DNA from: Actinobacteria bacterium 13_1_20CM_4_69_9
GTDB taxonomy: Bacteria > Actinomycetota > Thermoleophilia > Gaiellales > Gaiellaceae
Assembly: GCA_001920085.1 (NCBI GenBank)
Contig: MNJC01000051.1
Span: 1-36,266 of the forward strand
DNA: 36,266 bases
Direction: 5' to 3'
Shown here: positions 1 to 9,124 of the stretch, in pieces
How positions within the stretch are numbered: the first letter of the stretch is position 1
Layout: every line of letters begins with the position of its first letter
Program-made: the position numbers and the translations under genes
Notes under the pieces: model-generated
Database searches by the model: none
Seen by the model: the letters and a program-made list of their open reading frames with translations, nothing else
What the model was told of the DNA's origin: nothing

Positions 1-100
1 CGAGGAAGATGATCCGCTCGTTGAGCAGACGCGAGTAGATGTCGAACGAGCGCTCGCCGCGCGAGGTTTGCTCGATGACCATCGGGATAAGCGGGCTCAT
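1..100 (-). CDS. clpP: ATP-dependent Clp protease proteolytic subunit ClpP, N-terminus (partial, runs off window start)
   Basis: Minus strand from 100 translates [33 protein letters not shown], the canonical ClpP N-terminus; located directly downstream of tig, a common synteny. Confidence 0.93.
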   Translation of the reverse strand, partial: MSPLIPMVIEQTSRGERSFDIYSRLLNERIIFL

Positions 101-110
101 TGGGCTCCTT

Positions 111-1445
111 CTAGCCTCCGGGGGTCCACAGTTTCGTCTCTGTCTTGGGCTTTTCCTTGTCGGGGGTCCAGATTGCCTCGCGCGCGGCCGCCTGCTCGGG
201 CGGAATCCGCTCGACGTCGGCTGCGATCCGGTCGAGCGCGTGCGCGAGACGCAGCGCTTCGCGCTCCGACTCGTACGCGCCGGCCTCCTTCGCCTGCGCG
301 ATGATCTCGTCGCCGTCCTCGAACCGCTCCCGGAACGACTGGTCGACCTCGTCGTCGTCGACCGCGATGCCGAGCTCGTCGGCGGCCGCCTCGAGCAGCA
401 TCTCGCCGGCGACCGAGGCGATCGCCTGCTCGCGCAATCGCGCCACGAGCGCCTCGGCGGACTCGCCGGAGAGCTGGAGGTAGGCGTCGAGCGACCCGCC
501 GCTGCGCTGCATGACGCCGTCGAGCTCGCGCAGCAGCGTGCGCGTGCGAGCGTCGACGACCGGCCCCGAGACCTGCACGTTCGAGGCCTCGACGAGACGG
601 TCGAGCGTCGCGCGCCGGAAGGCCTCGTCGGCCTGGGCGTCGAGCTGCTCGCGGATGCGCTGCTCGATGTCCTCGCGCAGCTCCTCGAGAGTGTCGAACT
701 CCGAGGCGGACCGCGCCAGGTCGTCGTCGAGCGGGGGGAGTACCTTCTCCTTGATCTCCTTCATCGTGACGCGCACGGGAGCGGCTTCCGCCTCGCCCGG
801 GCGCTCGAGCCCGATCTCCTTCGCCTCGCCGGGCTGCATGCCGACGAGCTGTTCCTCCAGCTCGGGCAGGAGGCGTCCGGTGCCGAGCTCGACGACGTAG
901 TCGCGCTGTCCGCCGCCGTCGTCGTCGGTGACGAGATCGATGACAACGGTGTCGCCCTCCTGCGCCGGGCGGTTGTCGACAGGCGAGAGCTCGGCGACCG
1001 TCGACCGCAGCACGCTCAACTCGTGGTCGACGTAGTCCTCTGGAACCTCGGGCTCCGCGTACGGGACCTGCAGCTGCTTCCAGTCCGCCACCGCCGGCTT
1101 CGGCAGCACGCTGACCGTCGCCGTGAAGCGCCAGTCCTCGTCGTCCGACGACGGGAGCTCGTAATCGAGCTCCGGCTGCTCCGCCGGCCGGATCCGCGCG
1201 CGCGCCACGGCATTGCCGTACCAGCCGGCGATGTGACTCTCGATCGCTTCGGTGTAAAGCCGCTCTTTGCCGATCCGCGAGACCAGCACGGGCATCGGCA
1301 CCTTCCCCTTCCGAAAGCCCGGGATCTTGGCGCTCGCCGCGAGGTCGGACGCCGCGTGTTCCACGGCGTGGTGGACGTCCGCGCTCGGAACGTCGACCGT
1401 GAGCCGGACCTTGTTGTCCGGCAGCTCCTCTACCTGCGCGCTCAC
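111..1445 (-). CDS. tig: Trigger factor (ribosome-associated chaperone, PPIase)
   Basis: [53 protein letters not shown]... typical trigger factor N-terminus; GTG start at 1445; the track ORF is over-extended to 1742. Confidence 0.95.
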   Translation of the reverse strand: MSAQVEELPDNKVRLTVDVPSADVHHAVEHAASDLAASAKIPGFRKGKVPMPVLVSRIGKERLYTEAIESHIAGWYGNAVARARIRPAEQPELDYELPSSDDEDWRFTATVSVLPKPAVADWKQLQVPYAEPEVPEDYVDHELSVLRSTVAELSPVDNRPAQEGDTVVIDLVTDDDGGGQRDYVVELGTGRLLPELEEQLVGMQPGEAKEIGLERPGEAEAAPVRVTMKEIKEKVLPPLDDDLARSASEFDTLEELREDIEQRIREQLDAQADEAFRRATLDRLVEASNVQVSGPVVDARTRTLLRELDGVMQRSGGSLDAYLQLSGESAEALVARLREQAIASVAGEMLLEAAADELGIAVDDDEVDQSFRERFEDGDEIIAQAKEAGAYESEREALRLAHALDRIAADVERIPPEQAAAREAIWTPDKEKPKTETKLWTPGG

Positions 1446-1473
1446 CGGGCCATTAGACCAAAGGAGCTCTACT

Positions 1474-2103
1474 GTGGGTCTTGTGCAGCTCTTCGTGATC
1501 GCCCGCCACGGGGAGTCGACGCTGAATTTCGAGAACCGCGTCAACGGCGACCCCGGCGTCCCGGTCCACCTGACGGAGAAGGGCCGTGACGAGGCGCGGC
1601 TGCTCGGACAGCAGATCGCGCACGTCCCGCTCGACCTCTGCGCGCACACGCAGTTCTCGCGCACGCGAGAGACGGCGGAGATCGCCCTCGCTGGGCGCGA
1701 CGTGCCGTTCGAGGAGCAGCCCGAGCTCGGCGACGTCGACATCGGCGAGCTGGAGGGAAGGACACTGGAGGACTACCGCGCGTGGAAGCGCACGCACACG
1801 CGGCGCGATCCGTTCCCCGGCGGCGAGTCGCTGGACGACGCAGCGCGCCGCTACGCCGGCGCGTTCGAGCGGCTCTTGCAGCGCCCCGAGTCGAACATCC
1901 TGATCGTCACGCATGAGATCCCGCTGCGGTACGCGATCAATGGAGCGGACAACTCGGACGAGCTCGACGGGCCGGCGCACCAACTCGCGAATGCGACGCC
2001 GTACCTGTTCGACGAGGAGGCTCTCGGCCGCGCCGTGGAGCAGATCCGGCGCGTCGCAGCCGACACTTCGCGACGATGCGGGCGACAGGACTCGAACCTG
2101 TAA
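1474..2103 (+). CDS. Histidine phosphatase / phosphoglycerate mutase family protein
   Basis: LFVIARHGESTLNFENRVNGDPGVPV...THTQFSRTRETAEIAL (RHGES motif); GTG start preceded by aaggag; stop lies inside antisense tRNA-Leu. Confidence 0.9.
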   Translation: MGLVQLFVIARHGESTLNFENRVNGDPGVPVHLTEKGRDEARLLGQQIAHVPLDLCAHTQFSRTRETAEIALAGRDVPFEEQPELGDVDIGELEGRTLEDYRAWKRTHTRRDPFPGGESLDDAARRYAGAFERLLQRPESNILIVTHEIPLRYAINGADNSDELDGPAHQLANATPYLFDEEALGRAVEQIRRVAADTSRRCGRQDSNL

Positions 2104-2162
2104 GGGGCGTGAGCCCCACTGGGACCTAAACCCAGCGCGTTTGCCAGTTCCGCCACGCCCGC
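2077..2162 (-). tRNA. tRNA-Leu (TAG)
   Basis: Acceptor gcgggcg/cgcccgc, anticodon arm CTGGG-TTTAGGT-CCCAG, long variable arm, T-loop ggttcgagtcc. Confidence 0.95.
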
Positions 2163-2219
2163 GCTCTCCCAGAGTAGACCGCGCTGGACGCGAAGCGTAC
2201 GATCACGTCCGCCAGGTTC

Positions 2220-2807
2220 ATGAAACGTCTCGGAGTCTTCGCCCTGTTGATGCTCGCAGCCGGCGCTGCCGCTGCGGCGGCGGCTGAGAATCATGTCGCC
2301 GCGCCGAGCGCCGCGCGTTGCGGCGGTCAGACGTGGCGGCTGAAGACGTTCAGCGACCTGCAGCGCACGCGGGTCGACGTGACGGCGCAATCGACGACGC
2401 TCGGCGCGATTCGCGAGCGGCGCGGCCCGGGGCGTGTGCCGACGCGGCGCACGACGCGGTACCAGCTGCACACCTGGGAGGTTCCCGCACAGATCACAGC
2501 CTTCCGCCTCGACGCGACAGGGTCGGTGCGCCTGGTGCTGTACGACGACAACGCATACATCAACGCCGTCATCCCGGCTCCCGCGTGCCTGTCTCCGCGC
2601 ACGCGTCAGCGCGCGAGCATCCTGGCTGCCTGGCACCTCTTCGTCGACAAGTGCGGTCACGCATCGTCGGAGTGGCAGTCGCTCGGCGCAATCTTCTTCG
2701 TGCGCGGGCTCGGCTTCTGGGGCGGGAAGACGCCGCAGCGCGGCGGCGCGCCGAACGGCGCCGAGCTACACCCCGTAACGGGCCTCAGGGTCGTCGCGGG
2801 CTGCTAG
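2220..2807 (+). CDS. Secreted hypothetical protein
   Basis: MKRLGVFALLMLAAGAAAAAAA signal peptide followed by Cys-containing domain; no family recognised. Confidence 0.7.
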   Translation: MKRLGVFALLMLAAGAAAAAAAENHVAAPSAARCGGQTWRLKTFSDLQRTRVDVTAQSTTLGAIRERRGPGRVPTRRTTRYQLHTWEVPAQITAFRLDATGSVRLVLYDDNAYINAVIPAPACLSPRTRQRASILAAWHLFVDKCGHASSEWQSLGAIFFVRGLGFWGGKTPQRGGAPNGAELHPVTGLRVVAGC

Positions 2808-4270
2808 CGGATCGTCGCGGGCCGCCGGGCGGCCGTCGCCGGCCCCCGTCGCTGCCGGGAACTGCAGCCAGAACGTCGAGCCTTCTCCCTCGGCGCTCTC
2901 GAAGCCGATCTCGCCGCCGTGCGCCTCGACGATCTGCCGCGAGAGGACGAGCCCCAGGCCGGTCCCGCTGATCCCTCGCTCTCGGCCGACGTCGCCGCGG
3001 AAGAACTTCGTGAAGATGCGCTGCTGGTGATCGGTCGGGATTCCGAGGCCCTCGTCGCGCACCCAGATCCACGCCTCGTCGCCGACCAGCGAGGCACTCA
3101 CGTCCACGACGCCGCCTTCGGGGGAGTACTTGATCGCGTTCGAAAGGAGATTTCCGATCACCTGGGCGAGGCGGTCGCGGTCGCCGAACACGACGAGGTC
3201 GTCGTCGGCCGGATCGAGATGGAGGTCGTGGTTCGCGCTCTGAGCCGAGTACAGCATCACCTGCGCCTCGAGCAGATCGTTCAGATCGGTCTCCTCGAGC
3301 TTCAGCTCGATCGTTCCCTGCTCGATCCGCTGGATGTCGAGCAGGTCGTTCAGCAATTCGGCGAGCCGGCGCGCCTCCGTGCGGATCACTTCGAGGTAAC
3401 GCCTCATCTCGTCGGGCGGCAGCTCGCGGTCGAGCATCAGCGACGAGAAGCCGAGCACGCTCGCGAGCGGCGTCCGGAGCTCGTGCGAGACGTTGCTGAC
3501 GAGCTCGCTCTTCGTCTGTTCGCTCTCGAGCAGCGTACGGTTGCGCTCCTCGAGATCGGCGAGCGTGCTCTCGAGCGACGCCGCCATCGAGTTGAACGTG
3601 CGTTCGAGGCGTCCGACCTCGCCCGGGCCGTCCGTGCGCAGTCGACCCGAGAAGTCGCCGCCCGCAATCTGCTCCGCCGTATCCGCGGCCGAGCGCACGG
3701 GAGCGACGACGGCGCGGTTCACGTAGAGGGCGCCCAGCAGGATCAGCAGGAGGGCGGCGCCCAGGCCGATACCCCCGACGATGAGGGCCCGCTCGGCCGT
3801 CGTGTGCGCATGCGCAGCATGAAACTAACGAGCGGCTGCGAGTAATTCTTCAGGTAGTCGTTGATGGAGCGCTGGATCGCCAGCGCGCGCTCGTGCTGCA
3901 TCGAGTTGTCCGCCGTGAGTGCCAGCAGCTGCTGGATCGCATCGGGGTAGCTCTTCTGCGCGCGCGTCCATGGGGCCAGGTAGCGCCGTTGGTGCGTGAT
4001 CGCGAAGCCGCGCACGCCGGTCTCGAGGTCGACGACGAGCGTCTGCAGCTGGTTCGCGCTGGCGATGACCTGCTGCGAGCGGCGCGCCTCGAGCGAACGC
4101 TGTCGCAGGCCCGTGATCGCGAGAAAGAGGATGAGGAAGACGACGGCGAGGCCGAGCCCCACCAATGCCGCGGACATGACGATGCGGGTCACGAGCCCCG
4201 ACCGTGCCCACCATCCTCCGCGTTCTTCGTTGTTCGCTGCTGCGCCCGTGGCGCTCGGGGGCATGCTCAT
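2766..4270 (-). pseudogene. Sensor histidine kinase (CHASE3-like sensor, TM, HAMP, HisKA, HATPase) interrupted by a frameshift near 3790-3800
   Basis: ORF 3743-4270 encodes TM + CHASE3-like region ending ...SQPLVSFMLRMRT; the next frame continues TAERALIVGGIGLGAALLLILLGALYVNRAVVAPVRSAADTAEQIAGG...VSHELRTPLASVLGFSSLM...GTGLGLVLSRQI to 2766. Confidence 0.85.
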
Positions 4271-4650
4271 GCTCTGTCCTCGAGCACCTCTTCCACGGCG
4301 GCCGCGATTCGCTCGGGCTCGAACGGCTTGACCATCACGATGTCGGCGCCGGCCTGCAGCGCCTGCTCCCGGGTCGCCGGCTGGGCCGTGAGGACGATGA
4401 CGCGCATGTCTGCCAACTCTTCTTCCTGCCGGAGAGCGCTCAGCACCTCTAGACCGCTCAGTCGGGGCATCATCATGTCGAGGATCACGACGTCCGGTCG
4501 CACACTTCGTGCGAGCTCCAGCGATTCCTCGCCGTCGTCGGCCTCCACGAACTCGTACGGGCCCTCGAGGCTGATGCGGATCAACTCACGAAGTGCCGGC
4601 TCGTCGTCGCAGATCAGCACGGTTGCTAGGGAACCGGCCATCTTCTCCAT
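4267..4650 (-). CDS. Response regulator receiver protein (CheY-like)
   Basis: TVLICDDEPALRELIRISLEG...DVVILDMMMPRLSGLEVL...VIVLTA...VKPFEP; 4-nt overlap with the kinase start. Confidence 0.93.
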   Translation of the reverse strand: MEKMAGSLATVLICDDEPALRELIRISLEGPYEFVEADDGEESLELARSVRPDVVILDMMMPRLSGLEVLSALRQEEELADMRVIVLTAQPATREQALQAGADIVMVKPFEPERIAAAVEEVLEDRA

Positions 4651-4729
4651 GCAAGCAGATCCCGGCTGAAACTCATAGAAACCATCGCCACACTCAAGAA
4701 AGATGCCGGGTCCGCCGATTTCCTGACTC

Positions 4730-5278
4730 GTGGCGGCGCACGATCTCCCGGATTTCGATCCGCGCGTCCTCGAGCGGTCGGCCGAGGCTGCATACCGCAG
4801 GGCGAACGCGATCTTCACCGGCTGCGTCGCCGGCGGCGTCGTCCTCGGCACGATGTTCGGCGCCACCCCGCTGACGCCGATCGGCGCCCACTGGCCGATC
4901 CCGCAGGCGTTCGGCTTCGCCACGATGCTGCTCGGCGCGCTCCTCGGCGGCGTGGTCGGCTACGTGGTGGGCGACACCCGGTCGGCGCTCTGCCGCCTGC
5001 AGGGGCAGACGGCGCTCGCCCAGCTCGAGGGCGCCAAGCACGCCCGGGCGATGGCAGACGCCATGCGCGAGATCCACGAGATTCACCAGCAGATACGCGG
5101 GCTGGCGCACGCCGCGCCGGCGGTCCCGGAATCGCCGCCCGCCCGACGGGCGCAATCCTCCCCGCCGGAGCCGGCGCCCGAGCAGTCGCCGTTCAACCTG
5201 CCCGCGCTGCCGGCGCTGCGCGTCGCCGCAGGCCAGTCGCCGCAGGTGAAGCCGCCGCCCGTCACGCCTTCGTCCTGA
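4730..5278 (+). CDS. Hypothetical membrane protein with Pro-rich C-terminus
   Basis: Two hydrophobic segments (IFTGCVAGGVVLGTMFG; GFATMLLGALLGGVVGYVVG) and a low-complexity tail. Confidence 0.7.
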   Translation: MAAHDLPDFDPRVLERSAEAAYRRANAIFTGCVAGGVVLGTMFGATPLTPIGAHWPIPQAFGFATMLLGALLGGVVGYVVGDTRSALCRLQGQTALAQLEGAKHARAMADAMREIHEIHQQIRGLAHAAPAVPESPPARRAQSSPPEPAPEQSPFNLPALPALRVAAGQSPQVKPPPVTPSS

Positions 5279-5288
5279 CCGGCCTAGG

Positions 5289-5489
5289 ATGGGCCGCATG
5301 GCCGACGATCCCCAGCCGGAGCAAGAGGAGGAGAGCGAGCCACCGGAGTGTCCGCGCGGGCACGGCGCGATGCGGCTGCGCACGCGCTGGGCGAACGCGC
5401 AGTCGCGTCCCGGACAGAAGGGCTCGCACGCGCAGCCAGTGACGGAGTGGTTCTGTCCGCGCTGCGGACGCACGGCGCCCGCCGAATAA
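5289..5489 (+). CDS. Small zinc-ribbon-like protein
   Basis: ECPRGHGAMRLRTR...WFCPRCGRTAPAE; two Cys pairs. Confidence 0.65.
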   Translation: MGRMADDPQPEQEEESEPPECPRGHGAMRLRTRWANAQSRPGQKGSHAQPVTEWFCPRCGRTAPAE

Positions 5490-5548
5490 GTGTCGATTCC
5501 CGCGGCTCCTCTTCGTCATAGGAGCGTCAACGACGGAAGGAGCGTGAC

Positions 5549-5899
5549 GTGAAATACATGCTGCTGGTCTGCTGGGACGCGGAGAGGATGAACGCGCGGG
5601 AAGAGCCTCGACCGGGCGACGCACGCGACCACGAGGGCTTCCCCTGGCTGAACGACCTGCAGGCGCGCGGGAAGTGGGTGACCGGCGACCAGCTCGCGCC
5701 ACCGCGGCGCGCGCGATCCGTCCGGGTGCGCGACGGGAAGAGGCTCGTCACCGACGGCCCGTTCGCCGAGACGAAGGAGCTCGTCGGCGGCTTCGACATC
5801 ATCGAGGCGGCGAGCCTGGACGAGGCGGTCGAGATCGCCGGAGGACATCCTGTGGCCGAGGTCGGAACGATCGAGGTGAGACCGTTCTGGGGCCAGTGA
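5549..5899 (+). CDS. YCII-related / DGPF domain protein
   Basis: MKYMLLVCWD...VTDGPFAETKELVGGFDIIEAASLDEAVEIAGGHP...GTIEVRPFW; ggaagg RBS upstream. Confidence 0.92.
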   Translation: MKYMLLVCWDAERMNAREEPRPGDARDHEGFPWLNDLQARGKWVTGDQLAPPRRARSVRVRDGKRLVTDGPFAETKELVGGFDIIEAASLDEAVEIAGGHPVAEVGTIEVRPFWGQ

Positions 5900-5935
5900 C
5901 CCCGCCTGCGAAGGGACTGCGGGCCACTCGGCCTA

Positions 5936-5964
5936 TTGCGGAAACTGCCCGTAAGTGCTCTAAC
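5936..5964 (+). promoter_or_regulatory. Candidate sigma70-type promoter for the downstream structured RNA
   Basis: TTGCGG (5936-5941), 17-nt spacer, TCTAAC (5959-5964); predicted start about 5970. Confidence 0.45.
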
Positions 5965-5969
5965 TAAAA

Positions 5970-6725
5970 AGTTGAACCGCCGGACCGATAGGAGGGCGGC
6001 GGCCCACCTTCCGTCGTTCCGGCGGTTCAGCGACGGGGCAGTCTTCCCTCCCCTGGACCCGTGAACGCAACCTATGGCCGGGCGACGCCCGTGCCTATGG
6101 TCGTTTGGGCAGTTTGCTCGCCGGGGCGACGCCCAGCTGGCGACAGCTACTACCCTGGAAGCAGACGGTTTCGGGGGTACGCCGCTGTCCCCGGGAACCG
6201 TTCCGTGAGCCGGGAGGAGACGGGTTGGGCCGCCAACCCGGGCTACCGCCCGGCTCACTTCCAACTGTAGGCGTGCGAAAGCGCGTGTTCGTCCGGCCTA
6301 TACCGGAGCTAGACGAAAGGCTATAGCGGGGCAGGGCTCGCCCTCGTAGTGTCGCGGCACCGTCAACGTGGGACCGAGCCGCCGGTGCCGCCATCAGACT
6401 GCGGTGGGCCGCCACCGCACTGCGCCCGGCGGTTCGGTTTCATCGCTCGAAAGGCCGGCGCGCGCGGGCAAACCCTCTGGCCGCAGATTGCTCACCCGCG
6501 CAACGCCGTTGAAGACGCTAGATGCTGCGGTTGTCGATGCGCAATGGGTCGACCGGCCCATCTTCGGGGTCTCGAAGGCCCGGTTTCAGGGCGTCTCGCG
6601 GGGACAACCGCCAGTGCAAGCTCCGGCACCGATTCCGCGTCTTGTTGGATAGGGGGAGGCCCCCGGGGGAAAACGCGCCTCTAGCGGCCTAGAAGCGCGG
6701 GGTTCACGGAGGCCACCCCCTTTTT
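5970..6725 (+). ncRNA. Candidate large structured non-coding RNA, family unknown
   Basis: No credible ORF; dense perfect helices: 5973-5984/6018-6029 (12 bp), 6205-6214/6249-6258 (10 bp) enclosing 6221-6228/6233-6240 (8 bp), 6354-6362/6383-6391 (9 bp), 6400-6407/6412-6419 (8 bp), 6462-6468/6495-6501 (7 bp), 6527-6535/6603-6611 (9 bp) enclosing a multiloop; GAAA and GCGA loops; ends near a ggggt...acccc stem plus T-run (6699-6725). Confidence 0.7.
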
Positions 6726-6773
6726 CCTGAACGCGTCGCCGCCCGGCCCGGTTTCGCCGGGTTACCGGTGTGG

Positions 6774-7679
6774 TTACGTGGTCGGGTCGGCCCCGGAGGT
6801 GCGGAGGAAGTCGATCAGCAGTTGGTTGACGCGTCCAGCCTCGTCGTGATGCACCCAGTGCGACGCATCGGCCAGGCGCTCGACGCGGTCGAGGTTCGGC
6901 ACGTCGTCGTGCTCGGGCTCGGCGAGGTCCGAGCCGAGGTACGAATCGCGCTCCCCCCAGATCACCAGTGTCGGCGCCGAGATCGGGCGAAGCTTTGCTG
7001 CGGCTTCCTTCTGGGACTGTCTCACGGAGGCGCGGTAGTAGTTGATCATTCCGGCCGCCGCCCCTTCCTGCGACCACGCCTCGACATAGCGGTCGATTTC
7101 CTCCGGGGTGTAAGGCGGGCTCGCGTCGTGCAGGAAGTGCCGGAAGAAGTGCCAGTCTCTGGCGGGCACGATCTCCTCGGGCAGTCCCGGTGTTGCAAAG
7201 AAGAAGAAGTACCAGGACTTCCGAAGCTGGCTCGGGTGCTTGAGTCCCTCTGAGAGCTTCCGCGGATGGGCCGCGTTGAGGATGGCGAGCCGGTCGACCA
7301 CCTCGGGGTGGTTCATCGCGACGGTCCAGGCGATCGATCCGCCCCAGTCGTGACCGACCAACTGGGCGGACTCGGCACCGAGCTCCCGGATGAAGCCGCG
7401 GATGTCGTCGGCGAGCAGGTCGACGCCGTAGGCCTCGAAGCCCTCGGGCTTCGAGGACAGGTTGTAGCCACGTGTATCGGGGGCGACCACCCGAAAACCG
7501 GCCTCCGCGAGCGGCGCGATTTGTCGCCGCCAACCGAACCAGAACTCCGGGAAGCCGTGCAGCAGAACGACCAGCGGCCCTTCACCGGCCTCGACGTAAT
7601 GCAAGGTCTGATCGCCGACCTCGGCGTAGCCCTCCCGAAGCTCGATCCCGACGTCAGCGAGCAGGCTGGTGGTGGCCAT
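6774..7679 (-). CDS. Alpha/beta hydrolase (epoxide hydrolase / haloacid dehalogenase-like subgroup)
   Basis: VVLLHGFPEFWFGWRRQI...APDTRGYNLSSKP...LVGHDWGGSIAW...DASHWVHHDE. Confidence 0.92.
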   Translation of the reverse strand: MATTSLLADVGIELREGYAEVGDQTLHYVEAGEGPLVVLLHGFPEFWFGWRRQIAPLAEAGFRVVAPDTRGYNLSSKPEGFEAYGVDLLADDIRGFIRELGAESAQLVGHDWGGSIAWTVAMNHPEVVDRLAILNAAHPRKLSEGLKHPSQLRKSWYFFFFATPGLPEEIVPARDWHFFRHFLHDASPPYTPEEIDRYVEAWSQEGAAAGMINYYRASVRQSQKEAAAKLRPISAPTLVIWGERDSYLGSDLAEPEHDDVPNLDRVERLADASHWVHHDEAGRVNQLLIDFLRTSGADPTT

Positions 7680-7937
7680 GAGGACCCTCCCTGTGTAGAC
7701 GACTGGGGCGCGAGACGGCGCCTGCCAGTCTGGATGAGCAAGAGTCTGTCACCACGCCGCGGCGACGCAATCGCCCGCGTCGGGTGACACGCCGAACGCT
7801 GGGGTCCGGTCGCACAGGGACGCGGGTGGCCGCGGTGAAATGTCCGCAGAATGTCCGCAGAGGAGCAGCCCCCGCCCGTAGTAAATCCATACGCATGCCC
7901 TTAGGTCCCTGCCCGGTGGCGCCGATCTGATCTCCAC

Positions 7938-8900
7938 ATGTTGATCCGGAAGACCAAAGCCCTCGTCGTCTTCTTCGTCGCGCTCGCCGCGATCGGCAGT
8001 GGTGCGGCTATCGCAGCGACCCGCGAGAGCGCATCCCCAATCGGCACGGGCGTCGTCGTCATCAACACGAACCTTCGCCTCGAGGACACGTGGGCCGCGG
8101 GCACGGGAATGGTGCTGACGTCCTCCGGCCGGATCCTGACGAACAATCACGTCATCGCGGGTGCGACGACGATTCGGGTCGCCGTCCCGAACACGACACA
8201 CCGGTACGCGGCGCGCGTAGTCGGCTACGACATCGCCGACGACGTCGCGGTTCTTCAACTGCGGAGCGCGACGAATCTCAGGACGGTCACGATCGGCAGC
8301 TCCGCGACGCTCGCGGTGGGCGCGAGCGTCACGGCAGTCGGAAACTCCGGCGGGTTCGGACGCCTCATCTCGGTACGCGGCAGGGTCATCCGACTGAGGA
8401 GGTCGATCACCGTCGAGAGCGGCATCGGCGAGCTCCACCGGCTGAGCGGGGTGATCGAGACGAATGCGTCGCTCCGGCCCGGCGACTCGGGAGGCCCGCT
8501 TCTCGACAGCGCCGGCAAGGTAGTCGGCATGGACACGGCAGCGGCGTTCGGCGGCAGCGCCTACGCGATCCCGATCGCGACAGCCGCGAGGGTCACCAGT
8601 CAGATCGTGGCCGGGAAGGCGTCGCCCCGCGTGCATGTCGGGGCGACGGCGTTCCTCGGAATCAGGGTTCAGGGCACGACCGTCGACGACGTCGTACGCG
8701 GCAGCCCGGCGCAAAAGGCAGGGCTGAAGCCTGGGGATGTCATCATTTCGGTCGGCGGGAAGCGTGTCACCGGCGAGGCCGGCATCACTTCGGCTGTGCT
8801 CGCGCACAAGCCGGGGCAGGTCGTGACTGTCGTCTACACCGACGAGACAGGTACGAGGCGGGCGGCGAGGGTCAGGCTCGCGGCCGGTCCGCCGCAGTAG
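7938..8900 (+). CDS. Secreted trypsin-like serine protease with PDZ domain (HtrA/DegP-like)
   Basis: Signal peptide; NNHV, DDVAVL, RPGDSGGPLLDSAGKVVGM catalytic motifs; PDZ FLGIRVQGT..GSPAQKAGLKPGDVIISVGGKRV. Confidence 0.93.
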   Translation: MLIRKTKALVVFFVALAAIGSGAAIAATRESASPIGTGVVVINTNLRLEDTWAAGTGMVLTSSGRILTNNHVIAGATTIRVAVPNTTHRYAARVVGYDIADDVAVLQLRSATNLRTVTIGSSATLAVGASVTAVGNSGGFGRLISVRGRVIRLRRSITVESGIGELHRLSGVIETNASLRPGDSGGPLLDSAGKVVGMDTAAAFGGSAYAIPIATAARVTSQIVAGKASPRVHVGATAFLGIRVQGTTVDDVVRGSPAQKAGLKPGDVIISVGGKRVTGEAGITSAVLAHKPGQVVTVVYTDETGTRRAARVRLAAGPPQ

Positions 8901-9124
8901 CGGCTATCAACCTGCCGCCCATCAGGACCGGCGCTTCGACGAGTGGCTTCCGAGCTTGCACGACAGCGTGCTCGCTTGGCGAGGCGAGTCCTCGGCCGAA
9001 AGTCCCGATCCGTAGAGCGCTGAGGTGCTCACGAACTTCTCCTGGCGAGGAGAGAGCGGCGAGCGCTTCCTCGTCCTATCGTCCTTCCTGAGGTTGCGCT
9101 GCCGGGGCCCGAGACCGAGCGCAT

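Noticed and set aside
39-1589. Large + strand ORF antisense to trigger factor
   Set aside because: High-GC shadow ORF; the opposite strand encodes an unmistakable tig
6374-6437. Group II intron domain V-like pairing (gagccgcc ... ggcggttcgg)
   Set aside because: The helix encloses ~45 nt rather than the compact ~34-nt DV hairpin, competes with the better 6354-6362/6383-6391 helix, and there is no reverse transcriptase or intron boundary signal
5970-6725. RNase P RNA, tmRNA or SRP RNA as the identity of the structured region
   Set aside because: No GAAAGTCC/P4-type core (rnpB), no tRNA-like 3' end or resume ORF (ssrA), and no SRP GGAAG...AGCAG loop were found on either strand by eye; a cmscan would be decisive
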